A DNA stretch of 64,000 nucleotides from Agrostemma githago (lineage: Eukaryota; Streptophyta; Magnoliopsida; Caryophyllales; Caryophyllaceae): the NCBI GenBank assembly GCA_958450325.1, contig OY288250.1, positions 47,032,683-47,096,682 on the forward strand, read 5' to 3'. The position numbers were made by a program, and so were the translations under genes. Shown piece by piece: positions 55,441 to 64,000 of this stretch (its first letter is position 1; every line of letters begins with the position of its first letter). The notes below the pieces were generated by a model. The model was not told the origin of the DNA and did not search any database. It was given only the letters and a program-made list of their open reading frames with translations.

Positions 55441-57864
55441 TTGAAATAAAAAGAAACACGGTACGGAGTAATAATTTGATGACTTGCATATGAAAAGAAA
55501 TCATGTTTTTTATAAATGATGCCTTTGTTATTAAATTTTATGTGAAAAAAAATCATTTCTTTGAAAAATGGTGTCTTTGTTATTAGATTGAATGTCATTA
55601 GAAATCACTTCTTGAAAATGATGTCTTTGCATTATATTATATGGGATTAGAAATCATTTATTTGAAAAATGATGTATTTGTTATTTAATAAGAGATCACT
55701 TATTTGAAAGAATTGATTTCTTTTCTCAAAGACACCATTAATTTTGATTAAATGATGACTTATTAATGATTTCTTTTAGGATTATTCTAGTAGTGACATG
55801 ACAGTCATGACTTTTCAACCCAGACAACTTCCGTTTTAGCACACAACGAGAGATGTTTGACGCATAACCATCCGGAAATTTGACATTCTTAAGAACTTCA
55901 CAAAATCGATCTTTTGCCAAATTGCTCAAAGTATAAGGTGCAGGGGGCAAAAATAACTTTTTGTTCCCTTGAGGTTGAGGCCATAAATGTTTTCGCACAC
56001 CAATCTCTTGTAGAGTTTGACGAGCTTTGAGGTTATCTTTTGACTTGTTAGGAACATTTAAGAGTGTGTTAACTACATTATCGCACACATTCTTTTCTAT
56101 GTGCATCACATCGAGGTTATGACGCAAAATATTATGCTCCCAATAACGAAGATCAAAGAAGATACTTTTCTTTTTCCAAGTGTTTGGTTCTACCCCGGAG
56201 AGGTGATCTTCCATAGTTTTACCTAGAGTGAAAGAGATATTCTCCAATTGTTGTAACACCTCTGAACCAGATGGCGGTTTAGGGGGAGACCTGGTTTCTG
56301 TGGTGTTATCGAAAGATTTTTCATCAAAACGATAGTTATGCAAAGGATCCAAGAACCTCCGATGACCCATATAACAAACCTTCCCACTGTACTTGTATCG
56401 CTTGGACCACTTATCATTATTACAACATGGACAAGCATTTTTTCCATAGACACACCACCCCGACAAATTACCATATGCCGGAAAGTCATTTATAGTCCAC
56501 ATGAGAATAGCATGCAATTGGAAACATTTTTTTTCAAAGACGTCATACGTCTTAACTCCTACATCCCAAAGCTCTTTCAATTCATCTATTAATGGCTGTA
56601 AGTAAGTGTCAATGTCATTTCCCGGAGACTTTGGACCAGGAATCAATGTAGAAAGAATAATGAAAGGCTCTTTCATGCACAACCAAGGAGGCAAATTATA
56701 TATCATCAAGAGTACGGGCCAAGTGGAATAGGTGCTACGCATTTCTGCAAATGGATTAAAACCATCACTAGCTAAGCCTAATCTAACATTCCGAGGATCC
56801 GCAGCAAAAGTCGGGTATCGATTATCAAAATTCTTCCATGATTCACAGTCCGTTGGATGCCTTAAAACACCATCTTCATTTGGTCGGTCCTTGTGATGCC
56901 ATCTCATAAGTTCAGCTGTTTTAGAAGACATGAAGAGTCTTTGAAGCCTTGGTTTCAAAGGGAAATACCGGAGTACTTTGACGGGGATGTTTTTCCTTTT
57001 TATTACTTTTCCGCTACTGTTTTTCGTATTATTAGACACATTGACACTAGACTCATCTATGGTTTTCCAACGAGATGCTTCACAAACTATACACTGATTG
57101 TGATTGACGTACTCTTTCCAAAAAAGCATGCAGTCATTTCGACATGCATCAATTTTCTCGTACTTAAGAGTCAGTTTATCTACAATCTTCTTTGTTTCAT
57201 AAAGGGAGTCAGGAATCACTGCACCTTTTGGTAAGGCCTTCCTAAAGATCTCAAGTAATTCCGTAAATGACTTATCGGACCATCCAGAGTTACATTTGAG
57301 ATTATAAAGATGGAGGATAAATGAAAGTTTAGAATACTCCTTACACCCAGGATACAACTCCAACTTAGCATCTTCTAACAGCTTATTAAACGTATCAACA
57401 TTAGAAGGGACTGACTCAAGTGGGTCCTCCACCCTAGTGAAACCTTCATCAAACTCGACACAATCGTTAGAATTAGGAGTATTGCTAGGATTCCCACCAA
57501 GAGTCTCATTATTAGTAGTATTGGAATGAATTCCACAAGCATCCCCTAACATTTCTAATATCCTATTTTTCGCAATGGATTTAGAAAGTTCGTCGTCGTG
57601 ACTAGGCATCGAAGAGGACCCGAAATCATAGTTATCATACCATTTCTCAAAGTCACGCATAGGTCCATTTATCACTAAATGATCATAAACGTCTTTCTCG
57701 CTGCAACGACGGTAACGTACACAAACGACACATGGACAAGCTATTGTTTTATCTTCACTAGAAGTTTTCTCAAATGCATATTTAACGAACTTTGTCAATC
57801 CCATTAAATAATCATTGCTTCCAAGATCATAGTCTGACCAAATTTTACGCTTTTGTCCAGCCAT

Positions 57865-60800
57865 AAAATTATTATCTGTTTAAGGAAGAGCCTTTCAATT
57901 TTAGTCGTGAATCATGGTAGACAAAAGTAAAATCATATGCGCTAAAATCATGGTAGACAATTTTATTCTCAATTCCATTTCTTACTTTTATGGTTACTAA
58001 CAAGAAATTACGTAGTTAGTGGTTTTTCAAAAAAAGTACATGTGCTAGATAGGTGTTATGTTTCTCTTTTTATTTTCGGATTTTTATCTAATGATCCAGG
58101 GCGAAATCCTACCTGAGACTGTCCCTTGGCCCGTACGTCCTGACACAAGGTTAGAATTCTAGCTCTTCCAGCCCATGAGCTTGGTCTTACTTCACCGCCG
58201 AGAAACGGAAAGGTGTTATTAGTATCCTGAGCAAGATGATTCACTACTTCATATAGAAAAAACCAGAGAGTGATTGTGTTCTACAAAATGTTTTATTCTC
58301 ATATTCTTGGGGACAAGTGCTCAGATTATATGCAGCCTATAAATGAGGTAATATATCGAGAGGCATTCGGAAGATGACACACTTCATCCTATAATGTTTT
58401 GTTCTTGTCATTCCCTTATTAGATGAAACAGTGACATTTGGTTTATAGTTAACATTTGTTCTTTGATTAGTTTTTTTTACTTTCAACTTTCATATTAGAT
58501 GCAACTTATGAAGAAGGGGACTTTTGCTCAAATATTATAGTATCATTTAAATGAGTCTTGCGCGCACGAGCAAAAGAAATGTACCCAATTTTTGCAATTT
58601 TTGTAGGGCTCTTTCAATTTTGTTCTATTAGCTACAGGCAGACAATGGTTTTTTTTGCTTGAGTTGATAGTTACTCTGTGTATGACAAGCTAAGATCATT
58701 AAACCATAAACACTACCCTTGTTTGCCTAAGTTGTTTAAAGGATTAAAGAGCTAGTTAAAATAAAATTATTATCCATTAAGTTATATTAAGGAATGCTTG
58801 CTAATTACATTGGAAATTAGTAACGTGTGATTAATTTAATTTTTTATACGAGGTGGGAATTTGTGAGACCTCGTCAGAATATATCTAGAAGTTTTTGATT
58901 TGTAATATTCGATTTTGTGAAATTAGATTCTTTTCCTAGCTTTGGAAATTCTTCTCTAGGACTGAAAAGTCGTTTATTATTCCTTTTTCATGTAGGTACT
59001 TGATAAAGCATCCAAATTTCATCAGACAAGAGGCAACACCATCTCAGACGCCCAAGCCTCTAAAGGAAAATTATATGAGAAAGGGCGGTTTTCGTATAAA
59101 TCCTACCTCTAGCGATTCTATCCAAGGTGTGTTTTTTAATTTCTTAATTTCCTGATTAGCTAGTTTATCGGTATTTTCGGACACTTAGTTTGATGAAAGG
59201 CCAATCAGATGGAGTTGATGGACTTTACATGTCCTATTTAAACATGCTTTTGCTTCAAAACATCTTTCAAGAGAGAATACACAATTTAGAGATTTTGAAA
59301 GAGGCCCATGGCCTAAGCATGTTTAGAGACATAATAATTCTGTAATGTATATGTAGTCCAACATACTTGGCCTTTTTCTATGGTTCAATATTTATACTTT
59401 AGAGTTTGGTTAATTTATTTGGATTTTACTTGTATTACAAAGGCGGCCTATTCACTAATAATTTTGTAACCTGTGTATAACTTATGTGCAGATGTCGCCA
59501 CCTATTTGTTGCTGGAAAAGAAACTTCCAGTAGGAAGATGATTAAGACACTAAGCTTGCGACAACAGTCAACAGAAACTACATTTGTTATGTACTTTAAG
59601 CTAGGATGAAATGAAACAGATGCAGACTAGTATTTTTTTTCTCAAATACTCCGTAACATTTGTAAAGGCTATCAGCTTGTTCAGCTACGTACATGCACCT
59701 GACAGGGACTAAGTACTAATGGATTAGAAGACGTGTTTGTAGAGACTAGATACTAGATAGTAATGGATTATAAGTTATTAGTCTTAGTTTTATAAAAGAG
59801 CGTTGATTATATGTTTTCAGGTTCTATATTCTGATTTTAGTTGCATATTCTTCAAACATAACACAACTGTTTTAATGCTGCTCTGATTCTGTACCAAAAT
59901 CATGCAATGTACAGTGGTATTATGTACTGGCAATAGCTTTTACGTTTCAAACCATTCATTCAGTTCACTAAATCAGGAATGAAAACATCACTGTCTAATC
60001 CGATTTACTGCCTAAATGACTTTTGCATTTCGATTACTGTCTAAATGAACCATTCATTCATGAACCATCCATTCATTCATTCATTCTTACTATCTAAAGC
60101 CAAAAACATCAGATTTACTCAAACAACACAATCAATCCCCTAAAAACAATACATTCGATTCAATCAAATACCAAACCCTAATTCAATTAAAGACTAGCAA
60201 AAAAAATCAAAAACAACACAATTAGCACGACAAAAGAGTGAATTAGATCGAAATAACAAAAATTGGGATTGAATTGGGAACGAAACAGTAATCGAAACAG
60301 CAGTAATTAGATCGAAACAGTAATCAAAACACTAAAACGTATCATCGATAATTGATTAAAACGTACCTCGAAACAGCAATATCGTGTAATCGACAATATG
60401 ATCAGTAAAAGGTACCTTAATCAAAGAGAAATATCGTAAGATTTAGTTGAAGCTGATTGGGAAAAAACGTGCCTTAATCTACATGATATCAGTAAATCGT
60501 ACCTTAATCAAACAGCAAAAGATGAAGGTGATCGGGAAAACAAACTCGGAAGTATATTCCTGCGTAAGATTTAGATGAAGGTGATTGATTGGGGAGAAAG
60601 ATGAAGCGCGGTGATGGAAAAACGAGTGCGGTGATGGAAGCGCGGTGATGGAGAAAGATGATCGGCATAATATATCAAAAACGAGGGCAAGATTTAGGGA
60701 AAAAATTGAGAGTTTAGGAAATAATTGAGGATGGCGCAAATATGAAAAAAGTTTAGCGCTCATCCATTTTTATTTTTCAATAATTATGATATCGTATCAA

Positions 60801-61334
60801 GATTTGGAAAACCGCTTTTTTTCGAACCGAAATCAATCCGGAATAAACTGGGTACCCGGTTTTTTTTCATATTGTAAAATGAAACCGAACCGAATTTTGT
60901 GACCCGGTTTTTAAAAAATATTGTTATTTTTTTTATAAATCGGTTTCGAACCGTTTTTGACCCGGTTTCACTAATTTGCATATCAATTTTTTATTTTTTT
61001 TATTTTTCGTTTAAAAGTTTAAACCGGTTCAAAACCGGGTACCCAGTTTTTGAAATTGTGAACCGAACCCGACCTGATTTTTCACTAAAAAAACCGGTTC
61101 GGGTACCCGAAACGGTTTTCAGCTTCAAAAAATCCGTTTTTTTGGGTTTCTAAAACTGGATTTCGGTTCGGTTTCGGTTTTTACCGGTTCGATTTATTTT
61201 GCTCACCCCTCGTTGAAGGAGTTATTAGCATCTTTTACGTATACTAATTAGTGTCAATTGTTATTTGATACGATAATTTGTTTATTATATGAGTCATTGT
61301 GGGTTAGTTGTGTCGATTTTTCAATCGTCACGAT
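57865..61334. other. CACTA 5' region upstream of the transposase gene
   Basis: About 3.5 kb that should hold the transposase promoter and first non-coding exon. No gene is recognised. The minus-strand frame 58056-58244 (SWAGRARILTLCQDVRAKGQ) has high GC for this region but no known domain. At 60780-61200 there is a dense tract of GGTTCGGGT / AACCGG motifs on both strands that can form many hairpins. It ends with TGCTCACCCCT, which looks like the end of an hAT-type MITE, but no partner end was found. Confidence 0.45.
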
Positions 61335-61368
61335 ATAATCGCCGCGAAAGGGCGATTTTGTTGTAGTG
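61335..61368. repeat. Right terminal inverted repeat of the CACTA element
   Basis: Ends ...GATTTTGTTGTAGTG, the inverted partner of the left repeat at 48400-48433, and is followed by the TCA duplication. Confidence 0.9.
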
Positions 61369-61946
61369 TCATCTTTTGTTTTATTAGACTAAAACGAATT
61401 TCACATGCTAAATATAACTTTGACGTTATTAGTTTAAGATGTATTAAACGACTTAGCAACCCATTTAATTTTTCTCACATGCTTAGGGAAAATAATATTT
61501 GCATATCATTCAACCATCGAACTAACGCGTGTACACCATAAACGAACGATATCTTAGTAAAGGCCGCTAAGTGCGGGCGGGGTTGGGTGTTCTTAGTGAA
61601 CTTCCCAACACGTACCCTCACCCCTTACTCAGACCATGGTTTCCGGATGTCCGAATCCATTGGCAACGAGAGTCATTCAATACACGATATCCGATAATGT
61701 CGGTATTGGTATCATAATGCAAAGGGACGAACCCAATAAACTCTGACATCGGAAATGGGCCGTATTTTGTACACGGTCCACTACGACATTGAGTGGGTTC
61801 GAACGGGTCCGAATTCCCACAAAATTCGGTGGCGACTCCTACTTCGATTTAAATTTCAATTTGACCATCTCATATGGAGATTCATTCGCCTCACCAAACC
61901 CGCGCGTGGCCGCGTCGGGGTGGACCTATGTCATGTCCACAATGGG

Positions 61947-62471
61947 CCATGCATCATATGTTTTAACACAGCCTTATGGAGACTTTCGTTCATTTCTGGA
62001 GGAATTTCAGCACTGACAAACTTCTCGAAATCCTCTGGGCAGTTCATCTTACTGTTTTTCTTCATAATCAATAAGAGATGTGCATGTGGAAGGCCTTGTT
62101 TTTGGAATTCAACAACATAAACATATGCAACGACTTCGCCAAATATTCTCTCTTTGATGAGTTTTTTCTTCAGTACTATTAGCTTAGCCCGGAAAACTCT
62201 TGCCAATAAATCAGGCCGGTTCTGGGCTTCCTCTCCTTGAGCTAATTAATTTTTAATTTCAGGTCAGTTTGTGTTGCAGGTTATTGTTATGAAAAAATCT
62301 GGCTTCCCATATCGTTGTACAAAAGTCATCGCATTTAAATAGCACCGCTGCATATCCTTAAGCCCTCCAATGTAAGTTGCTGGAAGGATGACACGTTTTC
62401 CGACATTAGCAGCAGATTGGTCACCAGTGTCAATCGTGTCAAGTATCCCTTGATAAAGTTCAGAACGTATC
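61947..62471 (-). pseudogene. Helitron Rep, N-terminal part with the HUH motif
   Basis: On the minus strand, from the LTR junction at 62471, the frame reads RVILPATYIGGLKDMQRCYL, FVQRYGKPDFFITITCN, an in-frame stop near 62250, then LARVFRAKLIVLKKKLIKER. The HUH nuclease motif follows (FQKQGLPHAHLLL; PHAH at 62078-62089), then CPEDFEKFVSAEIPPE and KHMMHGP at the other junction. The next residues of the protein (PCDRLNPEYPCM) are found at 39494 going left, across the 22-kb retrotransposon. The N-terminus of the protein lies beyond the LTR that begins at 62472. Confidence 0.9.
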
Positions 62472-64000
62472 TGTGGACATGACGTAGGTCCACCCCGACG
62501 CGGCGAAGCGCGGGTTTGGGTAGGCGAATGAATCTCGTGGTAAGATTATTCTCGGGTTCGAAATTTAAGTCAAAATGGAGTCGCCACCGAATTTTGTGGT
62601 TATTCGGAACCATACGAGCCCACTCTATGTCGTCATGGGCTATACACAAAGTAAGCCCACTTAGATTTCAGAGTTTATGGGGCTCGTCCCTTTGCATTGT
62701 TATATCGATACCGTTTACACCGGCTTTCGTATATAAAATGACTCTCGTGCGCCAAGGGTTTCGGACATCCGGAAACCAAAGGTTCTGAGTAAGGGGTGAG
62801 GGTACGTGTTGGGAAGCCCACTAAGGACACCCAACCCCGCCCGCACAATGCCGGCCTCTACAAAGACATCGTTCGTGTTCGTGTACGCGCGCTAGTAAAA
62901 CGACTAAATGATATGCAAACGGCGTTTTAGCTAAACATGTGAATTATGTGTGAGCTACGTCATTTAATGCATCTTGATTCACGTCAAAGTGATTTAGCAT
63001 GTGATGTTCATTTAAATAAATAAACGGCAAACATCAAAAATAGAAAAGTCGTAAATAAATTACAAATTACACGGGCGGAATACAACCCGGAATTCACAAT
63101 ACAACGAGCAATAAAATAGAATAATTGAATAAAATGAGAAGAGTGATAAATAAATACACGACCCGTATATAATAAATGCACACTAGATCGTGAATTAGAT
63201 AGACGGACGAACTTTAATTAATTACGCATTATATTGCATATTAATCAAAGGACGGAGGTTCGAGACCTAGGTGTGGTGCTAACCCGATCTCGAACCTCGA
63301 TGCCTTGTCCCGACTTATCACCTCGAAAAATAGGGTCTAAATTAATTATGTGTCGGATACGACTAAAGAGTCGTCGACACAAAATTAATAGTGCGAGACC
63401 GTCGATCAAAGTCGTTTTAAGTGTCGTGATATGCATGAGTTTTGAAAAATAGGATCACGTGATTGACTTTACACGTGTCGACTAAAAGTCGTAAAAAAAA
63501 TGACGAGGCTCAAATGTTGCATTGAAGCTCTCGGATTTCTGGGCTACAGGACCCACTCGACCGAGTCATGGCATGGACTCGATCGAGTGCGTACTCGAAG
63601 CAGCTACTGCCCAATTTTTGGGGTCCAACTCGATCGAGTGGCCCATGGCACTCGATCGAGTGCCCCCTGTACGAGGCATGGCTCGTTTCATTTTTATTTG
63701 TTTGAATTCGATAATTGACCGAGTTAAATAAAAATATTGCATTATTTAAATTCAACTCGGTTCTCGATGTCATAAACGTGTATTATACGATTATGAGACC
63801 GTTATCGGGATTTTATGAAATATGCTATTATGTGATTGAAAAGTTTGATTAGTGACGAAATTGCATCCCTCTACGTCACGACATCGAAACTAATCCTTTC
63901 GGATTATGTGATGTCGGTTTTCGTGTCAACGGGTTCCGTGCTAATCATCGAAATGGGATCAAATACGTTCAACTAGGACCGATCACGATCACATCATGTC
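62472..64000 (-). repeat. Partial LTR of a third Tat element (runs off the window)
   Basis: It starts TGTGGACATGACGTAGG, the U5 end of a minus-orientation LTR, and is nearly identical to 2223-2650 and 15371-15800. Beyond about 62900 it diverges and is a different subfamily. The five bases before it (62467-62471, GTATC) should be its target duplication, to be looked for beyond the window. It carries a four-palindrome cassette at 63554-63661. Because the window ends inside the LTR, it is not known whether this is a full element or a solo LTR. Confidence 0.88.
63554..63661. repeat. Four-palindrome cassette in the third Tat LTR
   Basis: Sites start at 63554 (one-base variant, core AC), 63577, 63628 and 63650, offsets 0, 23, 74 and 96. 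This is the same position within the LTR as 3208-3313, although the surrounding sequence has diverged. Confidence 0.85.

Larger units (their letters stand above)
51916..55795. mobile_element. Non-autonomous CACTA-like element inside the transposase gene
   Basis: 3,880 bp. The ends are CACTACTAGAGAA (left) and, inverted on the right, CACTACTAGAAT. Flanking triplets are ACT (51913-51915) and ACA (55796-55798), an imperfect 3-bp duplication; the uninterrupted gene is expected to read HDCHVLMQ across the site, consistent with an original ACA. The outer 350 bp on both sides repeat ATTTCTTTG / AAAGACACC motifs in opposite orientation. No transposase is recognised inside. Confidence 0.85.
50289..57864 (-). 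pseudogene. CACTA transposase TNP2 type, split by a younger element
   Basis: This is the catalytic transposase. Exon 1 (55796-57864) has the N-terminal transposase-associated domain (MAGQKRKIWSDYD, CPCVVCVRYRR), then the tnp2 domain: GLASDGFNPFAEM, GNDIDTYLQPLIDELKELW, TINDFPAYGNLSGW, and ends SGLKSHDCHV. After the insertion (51916-55795) it resumes as LMQLMLPLAMRESL (DUF4218-type). Exons are 51629-51915, 51548 down to about 51213 (YLSTLKSYVGNKARPEGSIA, TFCSRYL), 51038-51143 (EEHVSFLKRIHRRNRL) and 50289-50939 (DUF4216-type; WVNVHSASGLKKDKLGFTLV), with consensus GT/AG junctions and a stop at 50289. Apart from the insertion I saw no stop or frameshift. The gene is broken now, but it was recently intact. 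Confidence 0.88.
48400..61368 (-). mobile_element. CACTA (En/Spm) DNA transposon with transposase genes
   Basis: 12,969 bp. The terminal inverted repeats begin CACTACAACAAAATC and the 3-bp duplication TCA is on both sides (48397-48399, 61369-61371). It encodes, on the minus strand, a TNP2-type transposase (50289-57864, interrupted) and a plant-transposase (Ptta/En/Spm) type second gene (49289-50155). About 3.9 kb of the length is a younger insertion at 51916-55795. Before that insertion the element had all the parts of an autonomous copy. Confidence 0.95.
39500..61941 (+). mobile_element. Tat-type retrotransposon with gag but no pol, split by CACTA
   Basis: ATGGG flanks both ends (39495-39499 and 61942-61946). 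The 5' LTR is 39500-41802, the primer site 41806-41824, gag 43120-43936, a 64-bp tandem array 46114-46490 and the polypurine tract 46649-46660. The 3' LTR begins at 46661, is interrupted by a CACTA element (48400-61368) and resumes to 61941. Without the CACTA and its duplication the element is about 9.5 kb. No RT, RNase H or integrase was found, so it resembles TR-GAG or LARD derivatives that depend on an autonomous Tat partner. It sits in the Helitron Rep gene between the HUH motif and the two-tyrosine motif. Confidence 0.93.
46661..61941 (+). repeat. 3' LTR of Tat element 2 (interrupted by CACTA)
   Basis: LTR sequence is 46661-48399 and 61372-61941, together about 2,309 bp against 2,303 bp for the 5' LTR. 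The CACTA element 48400-61368 and one copy of its TCA duplication interrupt it. At the empty site the 5' LTR reads TTTATTTTCATCTTTTG (about 41224-41240), which confirms the insertion point. Confidence 0.94.
524..62471 (-). mobile_element. Large decayed Helitron, the host of all later insertions
   Basis: Helitrons are rolling-circle DNA transposons that insert between A and T, end in CTRR after a hairpin, and encode a Rep/helicase; plant copies often add an RPA-like protein. On the minus strand the 3' hairpin and CTAG lie at 524-556, and the host T follows (A at 523 on the plus strand). The Rep/helicase, RPA-like and F-box-like genes all read on the minus strand. Two Tat retrotransposons (2223-17880 and 39500-61941) and a CACTA element (24919-28186) interrupt it; removing them leaves about 20 kb. 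The 5' end (TC terminus) is not in the window, because a further LTR element begins at 62472. That the 3' end belongs to the same element as the Rep gene is inferred from orientation and from the F-box paralogs on both sides. Confidence 0.72.

Noticed and set aside
55365..55735. Lysine/phenylalanine-rich frame in the nested CACTA-like element
   Set aside because: It is translation of the ATTTCTTTG subterminal repeats.
55738..55795. Extra C-terminus of the TNP2 protein (RIILKEIINKSSFNQN)
   Set aside because: These codons belong to the nested element's end; the true continuation is at 51915 (LMQLMLPLAM).
60780..61220. hAT-type MITE ending TGCTCACCCCT
   Set aside because: Only one end resembles an hAT terminus; no partner inverted repeat or 8-bp duplication was found.

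Overview
This is a stretch of flowering-plant nuclear DNA made almost entirely of nested transposable elements. The lineages seen are Tat/Retand-type Ty3-gypsy retrotransposons with tRNA-Arg primer sites, an RPA-carrying plant Helitron, CACTA elements and a Stowaway MITE. The combination fits a dicot. Tat elements with an antisense extra gene have been described in Silene, so Caryophyllales is a reasonable but weak guess. No ordinary host gene was recognised.

The oldest layer is one very large, decayed Helitron read on the minus strand. Its 3' end (hairpin plus CTAG) is at 524-556, and its 5' end lies beyond the right edge of the window. With the later insertions removed, its pieces are 524-2222, 17886-39499 and 61947-62471. 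It carries a Rep/helicase gene (HUH motif at 62078-62089, two-tyrosine motif near 39200-39235, PIF1 helicase 36850-38528). It also carries an RPA70-like gene in pieces (22030-28584), three paralogous F-box-like genes (1112-1705, 19438-20037, 32956-33552) and two unrecognised plus-strand genes (31411-31945 and about 35765-36141).

Later insertions landed in this Helitron. (1) 2223-17880 is a 15.7-kb Tat element on the minus strand, with both LTRs, the 5-bp duplication GAATG, decayed gag-pol, and a plus-strand plant-mobile-domain gene with its own TATA box, intron and poly(A) signal. (2) 24919-28186 is a CACTA-type element (duplication AGG) that splits the RPA gene and itself contains a Stowaway MITE. 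(3) 39500-61941 is a plus-strand Tat element with gag but no pol (duplication ATGGG), sitting between the HUH and tyrosine motifs of the Helitron Rep. (4) Its 3' LTR is split by an autonomous-type CACTA at 48400-61368 (duplication TCA). (5) That CACTA's transposase gene is split by a smaller CACTA-like element at 51916-55795. (6) At 62472 another minus-strand Tat LTR begins, and it runs off the window.

The most unusual signal is a cassette of four 12-bp palindromes, ACTCG-NN-CGAGT, with starts at offsets of about 0, 22, 73 and 95 bp. It occurs twice in each LTR of the first Tat element, once in the intron of its antisense gene, and once in the partial LTR at the right edge. A two-site version with a different core (CG instead of AT) sits at the matching place in the LTR of the second Tat element. 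One copy lies immediately upstream of the LTR TATA box, as a regulatory site would.
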